NCBI RefSeq assembly: GCF_000812465.1
Contig: NZ_JWMA01000199.1
Coordinates: 62,001-126,000 of the forward strand
DNA: 64,000 nt
Direction of reading: 5' to 3'
DNA from: Cupriavidus sp. IDO
GTDB taxonomy: Bacteria; Pseudomonadota; Gammaproteobacteria; Burkholderiales; Burkholderiaceae
This document shows positions 16,181 through 24,112 of this stretch, one piece after another. Numbering within the stretch: position 1 is the stretch's first letter; every line of letters begins with the position of its first letter. The notes beneath the pieces are model-generated. The model made no database searches. It was not told where the DNA came from and saw only the letters and a list, made by a program, of their open reading frames with translations. Both the position numbers and the translations under genes were made by a program.

Positions 16181-16223
16181 GGGGAAGCCTGTCAGGCCGC
16201 GGTTACCAGCGCTTACCTTTCGC

Positions 16224-16490
16224 TTACTTTTCGATTTCCGACTTCACGACATCGAGCGTCTTGGTGTCGTAGTAGATCTCGGCTTTCTTGCCTTCCTTGG
16301 TGGTGCCGTAGATTTCGTAGCAGTTGCCGTCCACCTTGAACTTCTTGATGGTGTAGCCCTGCGCCTCGATCTTCGCCCTGGCATCGGCTTCCGTCATCCA
16401 TTCATTCTTGGGATGGGAAGCGCATTTGGCGCTGGCGAACGCGCCCGTGGAAAACACGCCAGCCAGCAGGAACAAGCCAATTCTCAGCAT
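16224..16490 (-). CDS. Small periplasmic PepSY-domain protein
   Basis: 88 aa with a signal peptide (MLRIGLFLLAGVFSTGAFAS). One PepSY domain follows: WMTEADARAKIEAQGYTIKKFKVDGNCYEIYGTTKEGKKAEIYYDTKTLDVVKSE. Two cysteines, one before the domain and one within it, may form a disulfide. Small PepSY proteins next to cytochrome b561 genes are common; the b561 gene follows after 43 bp. Function unproven; a redox or inhibitor-like periplasmic role is usual in the family. A Fur-like sequence lies about 50 bp upstream. Confidence 0.85.
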   Translation of the reverse strand: MLRIGLFLLAGVFSTGAFASAKCASHPKNEWMTEADARAKIEAQGYTIKKFKVDGNCYEIYGTTKEGKKAEIYYDTKTLDVVKSEIEK

Positions 16491-16537
16491 AGGAAGCCTC
16501 CGGTTCCGTCAATTGGACGAAACAGCATAATGGAGGC

Positions 16538-16554
16538 GATAACGATTCGCAATA
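16538..16554 (-). promoter_or_regulatory. Candidate Fur box before PepSY-cytochrome b561
   Basis: GATAACGATTCGCAATA resembles the GATAATGAT-type Fur consensus with several mismatches. It lies between the divergent-facing ends of the PepSY and Arg/Trp-rich protein genes. Weak by eye; a weight-matrix score would be needed. Confidence 0.35.
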
Positions 16555-16577
16555 CGGATTTGTCCCTGTGCCGGGAT

Positions 16578-16886
16578 TTAATCGTCGTCGTGCCAGCGGC
16601 GCCATTCGCGGTGACGCTCTCTCCACTCGTGCTCACGCCACCTTTGCTCGCGCCGCCATTCGCGCTCGCGCCAGTCGTCCCGGTAATACCCGGGAGCCAC
16701 CACGACCGGCTGGGGCTGGACCACCACGGGCGGCGGGGGAACGTAGACGGGGGCAGGCGCGTAGACGGGCGCCGCTTCGTACACGGGCACACCGATGCCG
16801 ATACCGACATCCACGCGCGCCTGGGCGCTGGCTGACGCAATGGCTGCGGCCACGGTCAGGAAACCAAGTGCTAAGGCTTTTTTCAT
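16578..16886 (-). CDS. Small secreted Arg/Trp/Glu-rich protein of unknown function
   Basis: 102 aa. Signal peptide MKKALALGFLTVAAAIASASAQA, then a short Gly/Val stretch and a Pro/Val/Tyr-rich linker (repeats of PVYAPAP, PPPPVVVQPQP). The C-terminal tail of about 40 residues is almost only R, W, E, H and D (REREW, RREQRW, REHEW units). Similar small envelope proteins are common in Burkholderiales and unassigned. The start at 16886 was taken because it opens the signal peptide; 16898 is an alternative. The charged, tryptophan-periodic tail could bind polyanions or membranes (inference). Confidence 0.75.
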   Translation of the reverse strand: MKKALALGFLTVAAAIASASAQARVDVGIGIGVPVYEAAPVYAPAPVYVPPPPVVVQPQPVVVAPGYYRDDWREREWRREQRWREHEWRERHREWRRWHDDD

Positions 16887-17226
16887 TGTCACGCTCATCC
16901 TTGAGTCTGGCCGGCGCGGCCCGTCACTATGCAGACGATTCCGCGCACGAATTGGAAATGGTTGCCCCATGCAACGGGAGGTTGGAGAGCCTCGTTGACA
17001 TTTAGGTCACATCCAATTGTTTCCAAATGTCAACTTAGGCGCAGCACCGGCGGGCGCACCGATAGCAGCTGAAATATCAGGGCCATCATCTTTCAGCAGC
17101 GGGGCGGGCTGTGGGTGCGAAAAGAACCGTCTCGCTCCTGATATTGACATTATCGTCATGATGACGATAATGTCATAAAAACATCGGGTGTCACCTATGG
17201 CGGCGCCCGGCCATTCAGGAGACGCC
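16887..17226. other. 340-bp intergenic region before the extradiol operon
   Basis: No credible ORF. It holds the promoter of the Arg/Trp-rich protein (leftward) and, near its right end, a 31-bp perfect palindrome (17145-17175) before the dioxygenase operon. No regulator gene adjoins the palindrome. Confidence 0.6.
17140..17180. promoter_or_regulatory. 31-bp palindrome: two overlapping TetR-like operators
   Basis: TGACATTATCGTCAT, a central G, and its exact reverse complement (17145-17175) form a perfect dyad. It can be read as two overlapping 24-bp sites of the form CATNATGAC-N6-GTCATNATG (17140-17163 and 17157-17180, each with two arm mismatches). Sites of that form also lie at 39297-39320 and 41092-41115 beside the two TetR genes. 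It ends 47 bp upstream of the dioxygenase start. Confidence 0.6.
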
Positions 17227-18369
17227 ATGACCCGCCCGCCCCGCAGCGTGCTGCGCACGCCGACGGCTTTCCCCGAAAGCGCGCTGCCTGCCTTCGTCCA
17301 GAAGCTCGACCGGCCCGAAGCCCTGGTCAAGGCCCAGGCGCTCGCCTTCCTGATGTTCGAGAAGCGCGACCTGCGCGCGACGGAGACCTTCCTGACGGAT
17401 TTCGGCATGCGCTGCGTGTCGCGCACCGGCAGCCGGCTGTTGATGCGCGGCGCCGGCCCCCAGCCGTGCCTGATGCTGGCGACGCAAGGCCAGCGCTCGC
17501 GCTATGTCGGCGCGGCCTTTTCGGTGCGCAGCGAGGCAGACCTGGTCCGCCTCGAGGCCAACGCGAGTGCGCGCCGCCTGTCGGCCGACGAGATTCCGGG
17601 CGGCGGCGCCGGCGTCGAGCTGACCGATTCCGCCGGGAACTTGCTGTGGCTGGTGACCGGCCAGCAGCCGTTCGACCCGCTGCCATTGCGGGATCCGCTG
17701 CATTCGCTCACCAACGACCCGGGACAGCTTCGGCGGGTGAATGCTACGGTCCGGCCGCCGCTGGAGCCCGCGGCCGTGGTCAAGCTCGGCCACGTCGTGC
17801 TCCAGACCGTCGACTTTCCCGGCATGGCGCGCTGGTATATGCGTCATCTCGGCCTGATCCCGACCGATGTCCAGTATCTGGAGGACGGGTCGCCCAATCT
17901 CTGCTTCTTCCGCCTGGACCTCGGCAGCACGCCCGCGGACCATCACGCCTTCGTGCTCGCCGGCGGCATCGAGGAGAAATACGAGCACAGCGCCTACGAA
18001 GTGCTTGACTTCGACGCGCTCGGCCAGGGCCACAACGTGCTGCGCGCGAACGGCCATCGCCATATGTGGGGTATCGGGCGCCATGTGCTCGGCAGCCAGC
18101 TGTTCGATTACTGGTTCGATCCGGACGGCATGGAATTCGAGCACTACGCCGACGGCGATGTCTTCACCGCCGACCGGGAAACCCACTACGTGCCGCTGGA
18201 AATGTCCGGCATCTGGGCATGGGGCGACGACGTCCCCGCCAGCATGGGCGTCAAGCGCAATCTCGCCACGGTGTTCCGGGTCGCGCGGCTGTTGCGCGCC
18301 GGCCGGCTCTCGGCCGCGCGGCTGAAGCTGCTCGGGCGCGCGATGACCCAGGCGCGGCCCTGGCTCTGA
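17227..18369 (+). CDS. Extradiol ring-cleavage dioxygenase (VOC family)
   Basis: 380 aa two-module VOC protein. The C-terminal module carries the likely Fe(II) triad: His189 (KLGHVVLQT), His239/240 (ADHHAFVLAGG) and Glu305 (MEFEHYADGD). The characteristic HRHMWGIGRHVLGSQLFDYWFDPDG lies between them. The N-terminal module has lost such residues, as usual. It would open a catechol-type ring meta to the hydroxyls. The start at 17227 has AGGAG. It is first in an operon with an FAH hydrolase, MDR oxidoreductase, acyl-CoA synthetase and FAD hydroxylase. It is longer than typical catechol 2,3-dioxygenases (about 300 aa); the substrate is unknown. Confidence 0.85.
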   Translation: MTRPPRSVLRTPTAFPESALPAFVQKLDRPEALVKAQALAFLMFEKRDLRATETFLTDFGMRCVSRTGSRLLMRGAGPQPCLMLATQGQRSRYVGAAFSVRSEADLVRLEANASARRLSADEIPGGGAGVELTDSAGNLLWLVTGQQPFDPLPLRDPLHSLTNDPGQLRRVNATVRPPLEPAAVVKLGHVVLQTVDFPGMARWYMRHLGLIPTDVQYLEDGSPNLCFFRLDLGSTPADHHAFVLAGGIEEKYEHSAYEVLDFDALGQGHNVLRANGHRHMWGIGRHVLGSQLFDYWFDPDGMEFEHYADGDVFTADRETHYVPLEMSGIWAWGDDVPASMGVKRNLATVFRVARLLRAGRLSAARLKLLGRAMTQARPWL

Positions 18370-18417
18370 GCCTGCGCTCCCGCTCCCGTACGAACCCTCT
18401 CACGTCAAGGAAAGCAA

Positions 18418-19374
18418 ATGTCCGTCAAAGTCGTCCGATATCTCCACGGCGGCGAGCCCGGCTGGGGCGTGGTCCACGACCGCCGCATCGCGCCCCTGCC
18501 TTGCGGCGCCGCCAGCACCGCCGACTTCGTCGCGAACGGCCTCGAAGCCGCGTGGCGCAGCACCCCCGACCAGGCCACGCTGCCGCTCGACGCCGTCACG
18601 CTGCTGCCGCCGGTCACGTCTGACCGCCAGTTCCTGTGCCAGGGCACCAACTACGCCAGCCATGTGCGCGAGTCCGGCATGGATCCCGGCAAGATCGGCT
18701 TCAACACCCTGTTCACCAAGGCCTCGTCCTGCCTTGCGCCCGCCGACGCCGACGTGGTGCGGCCGGCGCATGTGCACTTGCTCGACTACGAGATCGAGCT
18801 CGGTCTGGTGGTGCGCAAGTCGCTGAGCGGCGCGGTCGACGTCGGGCCGGACCAGCTGCACGAGTTCCTCGCTGGCGTAACCATCGTCAACGACATTTCG
18901 GCGCGCGACGTCCAGCTGCCGCAGGCCCAGTTCTACAAGGGCAAGAGCTACCGCAGCTTCGGCCCGGTCGGGCCCTTCCTGGTGCTGTTGAACGCGGAGG
19001 AATGGCGGCGCTGGCCCGAGTTCCGTATGCGGCTGCATGTAAACGGGCAGCCCCGCCAGGACGCCCATTGCGGCGACATGATCTTCAAGCCGCACCAGAC
19101 GCTTTCCGAGCTGTCCGCCTTGCACGACCTGCAAGCCGGCGATCTGATCGCCACCGGCACGCCGGCCGGCTGCGCCGCCCGGGCGCCTGGCAAGCTGGCG
19201 ATGTGGGTGTTCCGGCATGTGCTGTCCGAGAGCGCGAAGTGGCGCCTCTTTATCAAGAAGGGCCTGTCGAACCCGGCTTACCTGCAGCCAGGCGACATCA
19301 TGACCGCTTCAATCCGCACCGACGACGGCGCCATCGACCTGGGCGAGCAGCGCAACCGGGTGGTGGCGTCATGA
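18418..19374 (+). CDS. Fumarylacetoacetate hydrolase-family protein
   Basis: 318 aa. The FAH fold is shown by LLDYEIELGLVV (metal-binding acidic residues near residue 123), VNDISARDVQ, KSYRSFGPVGPFLV and LIATGTPAG. Family members hydrolyse, decarboxylate or hydrate ring-fission products such as 2-hydroxymuconate derivatives, or fumarylpyruvate. Directly after the extradiol dioxygenase, it most likely processes that product. AAGGAAAG precedes the ATG. The stop overlaps the next start (ATGA). An insertion of about 25 residues near residues 260-290 (FRHVLSESAKWRLFIKKG) is unusual compared with short FAH enzymes. Confidence 0.88.
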   Translation: MSVKVVRYLHGGEPGWGVVHDRRIAPLPCGAASTADFVANGLEAAWRSTPDQATLPLDAVTLLPPVTSDRQFLCQGTNYASHVRESGMDPGKIGFNTLFTKASSCLAPADADVVRPAHVHLLDYEIELGLVVRKSLSGAVDVGPDQLHEFLAGVTIVNDISARDVQLPQAQFYKGKSYRSFGPVGPFLVLLNAEEWRRWPEFRMRLHVNGQPRQDAHCGDMIFKPHQTLSELSALHDLQAGDLIATGTPAGCAARAPGKLAMWVFRHVLSESAKWRLFIKKGLSNPAYLQPGDIMTASIRTDDGAIDLGEQRNRVVAS

Positions 19375-20393
19375 GCCACAGCTATATCGCCGCCATCGAC
19401 GGATTTGGCGATGCCGTCGCGTTGGGACTGCGCTCGGCCCCGTGCCCGCAGCCACGCCACGGCGAGATCGTGGTGCGAGTGGAGGCAGCGGCGGTCAATC
19501 CCATCGATGTGCGCCGCCGCGGCGGCTACGGCAGCAGGCTTTTTTCTCTCATGGGCGCGGCGCGCATGCCGCTCGTGCTCGGTAACGATTTTGTCGGGAC
19601 GGTTTACGCGGTGGGTCGGGGTGTGAGCGGGCTGCGCGAAGGCGATGCCGTGTTCGGCGCCAAGCCGCCATCGAGCGCGGGCACGCATGCCACCCATGCC
19701 ACCATGCGCGCCGAGCACGCTCGCCTCAGGCCGTCGTCTGTTCCGGCCGCCGCCCTGGCGACGCTACCGTACAACTTCCTGACCGTGACGCGCGCGTTCG
19801 CCGACGCGGGGATCTGCCGCGAGACCGTGAACGGGCGTCCCGTGCTCGTGCACGGCGCGACCGGTGGCCTGGGCCAGATCGCGGTCTGGTTGCTGCACAG
19901 GCTGGGAGCGAGTGTGACTGCCGTCGGCGGACGTAAAGGGCTCGATGCCTGCCTGGCCGCTGGCGCCGCCGAATTCGTCGATCGCCACCGCCAATCGCTG
20001 GCGAGCCTGCCGCGGCATTTCGCCGCCACCCTGAATTTCGCCAACTGGGACGACGAAGTCGACCTGCTGCACCGGCTGGCGCCCGACGCGGCCGGTCATG
20101 CGACCACTGTCCATCCGCTGCTCGGCAACTTCGACCGGCTAGGACTGCTCGGAGGCGGCGTGGCCACGGTGGTTGGCAAGCGTGGCAAACGCGGGCTGAT
20201 ACCAAGGGGCGCGCGCTATGGGTGGACGACCTTCCGCCCGAACCCGTCGGCCTTGCAGGCACTGGCCAATTGCGCGGCGGCGCTCGCTCCGCCCGCGGTG
20301 AAGACCTTTACGCTCAGCCAGGCCGGCCAGGCGTACCTGCACGTCGAGCAAGGCCAACCCCGGCGGGCCGTCCTGCTGCCAGGGCAACTCTAA
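19371..20393 (+). CDS. Zinc-less MDR oxidoreductase (quinone reductase/enoyl reductase-like)
   Basis: 340 aa medium-chain dehydrogenase/reductase. The GroES-like N-terminal part has VEAAAVNPIDVRRRGGYG and the GNDFVGTVYAVG segment. The Rossmann part has VHGATGGLGQIAVWLLHRLGASVTAV from about residue 160. Structural- and catalytic-zinc cysteines are absent, as in NADPH:quinone reductase-type members. It starts within the FAH stop codon, so it is cotranslated. It probably reduces an unsaturated or carbonyl intermediate of the ring-cleavage pathway; the exact step is not deducible. Confidence 0.82.
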   Translation: MSHSYIAAIDGFGDAVALGLRSAPCPQPRHGEIVVRVEAAAVNPIDVRRRGGYGSRLFSLMGAARMPLVLGNDFVGTVYAVGRGVSGLREGDAVFGAKPPSSAGTHATHATMRAEHARLRPSSVPAAALATLPYNFLTVTRAFADAGICRETVNGRPVLVHGATGGLGQIAVWLLHRLGASVTAVGGRKGLDACLAAGAAEFVDRHRQSLASLPRHFAATLNFANWDDEVDLLHRLAPDAAGHATTVHPLLGNFDRLGLLGGGVATVVGKRGKRGLIPRGARYGWTTFRPNPSALQALANCAAALAPPAVKTFTLSQAGQAYLHVEQGQPRRAVLLPGQL

Positions 20394-20423
20394 AAAAAAC
20401 AGCGCCACAACAAGGAGACAAGC

Positions 20424-22352
20424 ATGCCCGATACCACACACGACCGCGGGACGCGTACCGGCGGCATCCGGACCCAGGCCGATATCGACGACTTCGAACG
20501 CACGCCCTGGCAGGAAAAGCTGCCCGCGCAGAACACTTACGAACTGCTGTGCCAGGCCTGCGACAGTCATCCGGACAAGACCGCGTTGCGCTTTGTCATG
20601 ACCGGGGCGGCCGACGCGCCAGAGTTTGTCGTCGATTACGCAACCCTCAAGGCGCGCGTGACGCAAGCGGCCAACGCTTTCCACCGCGCCGGCATTACCA
20701 CCGGCACGGCGGTGGCGTTGCTGCTGCCCAATCTGCCCGAGACCCATTACGCCTTGCTGGGCGCGCAGGCTGCCGGCATCGCCAGTCCCATTAACCCGAT
20801 GCTGGAGGTTGACCATATCGCCGCCATCGTCAATGAGACGGGGGCGCAAGCGCTGGTCGCCTGCGCCCCAGTCTCTGACAGCGCGCTCTGGGACAAGGCC
20901 GTCGCCGTGGCCGACCGTTGCCCATCGGTGCGGACCCTGTTCGTTGTCAGCGCTGCGGCGTATCTTCCTGCCGCGGCGCGTGCGCGGGTTGACGCGGCCT
21001 TCGACACGACCTCAAGGCCGTGCCGCGCGGACGTGAAGATGGTCGGTTTTGACCAGGCGCTGGCGGCCGAGCCGTCGGACACGCTGGTTTCGAAGCGCCG
21101 CATCCTGGCGACTGACATCTGCTCGTATTTCCATACCGGCGGCACGACCGGCCTGCCCAAAGTCGCGACGCACACGCATCTCAATGAAGCCTTCGTCGCG
21201 TCGATGCTCAAGGCGCTGATCCCGTCGCCAAACACGATCCTGTGCGGCCTCCCGCTGTTCCACGTGAACGGCGCGATGATCACCGGCCTTGCTGCCTTCC
21301 ATGCCGGTTGGGAGGTCGTGATGCTGACGCCCGCCGGCTATCGGGGCCACGCCGTGATGCCGAACTTCTGGAAGCTGGTCGAACGGTTCCGCGCCACCAG
21401 CTTCAGCGGCGTGCCGACGATCTACGCCGCGCTGGCCGATCTGCCGCGGGAAGGCGCCGACATTGCCTCGTTGCGCTTCGCGTTTTGCGGCGCCGCGCCG
21501 CTGCCGGCCGAGGTCGCGCGGCGCTTCGAAGCCGCCGCCGGCATTCCGCTGTACGAGGGCTACGGCCTGACCGAAGGCGCGTGCGTCTCGGCCCTCAATC
21601 CGCCGCAGGGCGAACGCCGCCTCGGCACGGTCGGCCTGCGCCTGCCGCACCAGGCCATCGGCGTCTGGAAGGTCGACGGCGTCGGCCACGCCACCAAGCC
21701 TTGCGCGCCGGGCGAAACCGGCGTCATCGGCATCAACGGCCCGAATGTGTTTCCCGGCTATCTGCGCGAGCAAGACAATGGCGGCATCTGGCTCAATCCG
21801 GGATGGCTCAATACCGGCGACCTCGGCCATCTCGATGCCGACGGCTATCTGCATCTGACCGGCCGTGCCAAGGAGCTGATCATCCGCGGCGGCCACAATA
21901 TCGATCCGGCGATGATCGAAGACGCGCTGCTGCGGCACCCGGCCGTGGCAATGGCGGCCGCGGTCGGCCAGCCGGATGCGCACACCGGGGAATTGCCAGT
22001 CGCCTACGTCACGCTCAAGCCAGGCTTCACCGCGGCTGCCGACGAACTGCTGGCGGCCGCGCGCAACCTCGTGCCGGAACGCGCTGCAGTGCCAGTGCGC
22101 ATCGACATCCTGCAGGAGATGCCGCTGACCTCCATCGGCAAGGTCGCCCGGGCGGAGCTGCGCATGCGCGCTGCCGAGCAGGTGTTCCAGGAGATCCTGG
22201 CGCAGGCCGGCACGGCCGCCAGCGTTCGCGTGGGGCCGGATATCCGGCGCGGCACCGTCGCCTTCGTCCAATGCCCCGCCGCGGACGTGGCGTACGTGCA
22301 GGATCTGCTCGGACGGTTTCCGTTCCCTCTCGACTTCAACTGCCCGGTGTGA
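20424..22352 (+). CDS. Acyl-CoA synthetase (AMP-forming)
   Basis: 642 aa ANL-superfamily ligase. The P-loop YFHTGGTTGLPKVATHTH is near residue 236, and the acyl/AMP motif YEGYGLTEGACV at mid-protein. The hinge/C-terminal region has LNTGDLGHLDADGYLHLTGRAKELIIRGGHNIDP, with the catalytic lysine region in LTSIGKVARAELR. A C-terminal extension of about 60 residues beyond the usual end is notable. It would activate a carboxylic acid to its CoA thioester. In this operon the substrate may be an aromatic side-chain acid or a ring-cleavage product. AAGGAG precedes the ATG. Confidence 0.88.
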   Translation: MPDTTHDRGTRTGGIRTQADIDDFERTPWQEKLPAQNTYELLCQACDSHPDKTALRFVMTGAADAPEFVVDYATLKARVTQAANAFHRAGITTGTAVALLLPNLPETHYALLGAQAAGIASPINPMLEVDHIAAIVNETGAQALVACAPVSDSALWDKAVAVADRCPSVRTLFVVSAAAYLPAAARARVDAAFDTTSRPCRADVKMVGFDQALAAEPSDTLVSKRRILATDICSYFHTGGTTGLPKVATHTHLNEAFVASMLKALIPSPNTILCGLPLFHVNGAMITGLAAFHAGWEVVMLTPAGYRGHAVMPNFWKLVERFRATSFSGVPTIYAALADLPREGADIASLRFAFCGAAPLPAEVARRFEAAAGIPLYEGYGLTEGACVSALNPPQGERRLGTVGLRLPHQAIGVWKVDGVGHATKPCAPGETGVIGINGPNVFPGYLREQDNGGIWLNPGWLNTGDLGHLDADGYLHLTGRAKELIIRGGHNIDPAMIEDALLRHPAVAMAAAVGQPDAHTGELPVAYVTLKPGFTAAADELLAAARNLVPERAAVPVRIDILQEMPLTSIGKVARAELRMRAAEQVFQEILAQAGTAASVRVGPDIRRGTVAFVQCPAADVAYVQDLLGRFPFPLDFNCPV

Positions 22353-22387
22353 ACGCGCCGAGTCCCCTCTCGTAGAGAAACCCGTTT

Positions 22388-24043
22388 ATGAACACCACAT
22401 TGCCCGAGCAGGTCGACGTCCTGCTGGTGGGCCTGGGTCCGGTCGGCGCCGCCGCGGCCAACCTGCTGGGCCGCTACGGCGTCCGTACCCTGGCCATCGA
22501 CAAGGCCACGGATATTTTCACCGCGCCCCGGGCCATCGTGCTCGATAACGAAGCGCTGCGCATCCTGCAGATGGCAGGACTCGAGGAAGGCGCGTTCGAT
22601 ACGCTGGCCATTGCCAAGGTGCAGATGCATTCGCCGCTGTTCGGCAGCTACGCGCGTGCCAACACAGCGGGCACCATGGACTGCCACCCGCGACTGGTCA
22701 CGTTCTATCAGCCGGATCTCGAACGCGCCTTGCGCGCCCGCTTCAGCCGCTATCCCTGCGTGAGTATCGCTCTCGGCGCCGATCTCACCGGTTTCGACGA
22801 CGACGGCGAAGCGGTGCGGTGCACCGTGCGCCTTCCCGGCGGCGACACGGCCACCGTGCGCGCGCGCTATATCGTGGGCGCGGACGGCGCCAATTCTTTC
22901 GTGCGGCGCCACGCCGGCCTTGCCTTTGCCGGCAAGACCTTCACGCAGGACTGGCTGGTCATCGACGCCCTGAACGTGCCCAACCCGATCGATCATGTCG
23001 AATTCCTGTGCGACCCGCGCCGGCCTACGCCGCACATGGTTGCCCCGGGCGGCAGGCAACGCTGGGAGTTCATGCTGCAGCCCGGCGAGACGCGTGAACA
23101 GATGGAATCGCCGGACAAGATCCGCGAACTGCTGGCCCCCTGGTGCAAGCCGGAGGACATCACGATCGAGCGCACGGCGGTCTACCGGTTCCATGCGCGC
23201 ATCGTCGATCGCTTCTCCAGGGGCCGGGCCTTCCTGGTGGGCGATGCCGCGCATATCACGCCGCCCTTCGTCGGCCAGGGGCTCGTTGCGGGACTGCGCG
23301 ACGTGGCCAACCTGTGCTGGAAGCTCGCATGGGTCGTGCAGGGAAGGGCGACGCCCGCCATTCTCGACACCTACGACACCGAGCGGCGCCCACACGCGCG
23401 CTCCATCATCAATCTGGCGCTCCTGATGGGCCGGCTGGTGATGCCGCGCAACCGGCTGGCGGCATTCGCCGTCCATGGCGCGATGGCGCTGATGCAGCGC
23501 ATGCCCTGGGCGCGAGCCTTCTTCGAGGACCTGAAGATCAAGCCGCCCGCGCGTTTCAGGCGCGGCCTGTTCCAGCGCGGCAAGACGCGCGCGAAGCTGG
23601 TGCGCGGCGGTCTGCTGCCGCAAGGGCTTGTGCGCCGCGGGCCGGGCGCCCCCATCGTGCCGAGCGACGATGCGCTCGGGTCGCGGCTCGTGCTGGCGGG
23701 ATTCGGCTGCGATCCCGCGCCGCTGTTAGACCGTAACCTTCTGGCCGCATGGCAGCAGGCGGGCGGCGACATCGTGCAGCTGCGCCATTGCGGGCAAGGC
23801 GAACACGGGCCGCAGGAGGCGCACGAACGGCGGGATCAACATTCCTGGGAGGACATGTCGGACCAGCTTGTCCCGGGGGCCGCACCCGTCGGCTGGATCG
23901 CGGTCGTGCGTCCCGACCGCACCGTGCTGCACGACGGCCCGCTCGAAGCCGTCGACGACATCGTCCGGGAGTCGCTTGCCATGCTGGGGGTGGGCGGCCC
24001 GCTGCCAGAAGGCTTGCCTCCCGCGTTGCGGGCCTTCAGCTGA
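22388..24043 (+). CDS. FAD-dependent aromatic hydroxylase (MhpA/PheA-type monooxygenase)
   Basis: 551 aa class A flavoprotein monooxygenase. The FAD Rossmann motif LLVGLGPVGAAAANLLGRYG is at the N terminus, the DG motif in YIVGADGANSFVRR, and the GD motif in FLVGDAAHITPPFVGQGLVAGLRDVANLCWKLAWV. A thioredoxin-like C-terminal domain, as in MhpA, follows. Best fit is bifunctional 3-(3-hydroxyphenyl)propionate hydroxylase-like enzymes, which add a hydroxyl ortho to a phenolic OH to make an extradiol substrate. As the last enzyme gene of the operon it could supply the catecholic substrate for the first gene. Confidence 0.87.
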   Translation: MNTTLPEQVDVLLVGLGPVGAAAANLLGRYGVRTLAIDKATDIFTAPRAIVLDNEALRILQMAGLEEGAFDTLAIAKVQMHSPLFGSYARANTAGTMDCHPRLVTFYQPDLERALRARFSRYPCVSIALGADLTGFDDDGEAVRCTVRLPGGDTATVRARYIVGADGANSFVRRHAGLAFAGKTFTQDWLVIDALNVPNPIDHVEFLCDPRRPTPHMVAPGGRQRWEFMLQPGETREQMESPDKIRELLAPWCKPEDITIERTAVYRFHARIVDRFSRGRAFLVGDAAHITPPFVGQGLVAGLRDVANLCWKLAWVVQGRATPAILDTYDTERRPHARSIINLALLMGRLVMPRNRLAAFAVHGAMALMQRMPWARAFFEDLKIKPPARFRRGLFQRGKTRAKLVRGGLLPQGLVRRGPGAPIVPSDDALGSRLVLAGFGCDPAPLLDRNLLAAWQQAGGDIVQLRHCGQGEHGPQEAHERRDQHSWEDMSDQLVPGAAPVGWIAVVRPDRTVLHDGPLEAVDDIVRESLAMLGVGGPLPEGLPPALRAFS

Positions 24044-24112
24044 CATCGGCTTGCCTGGGCACAAGGGCTCCGCTATCAACGCATGACAATTATTACAACG
24101 GGAGACAAGACG

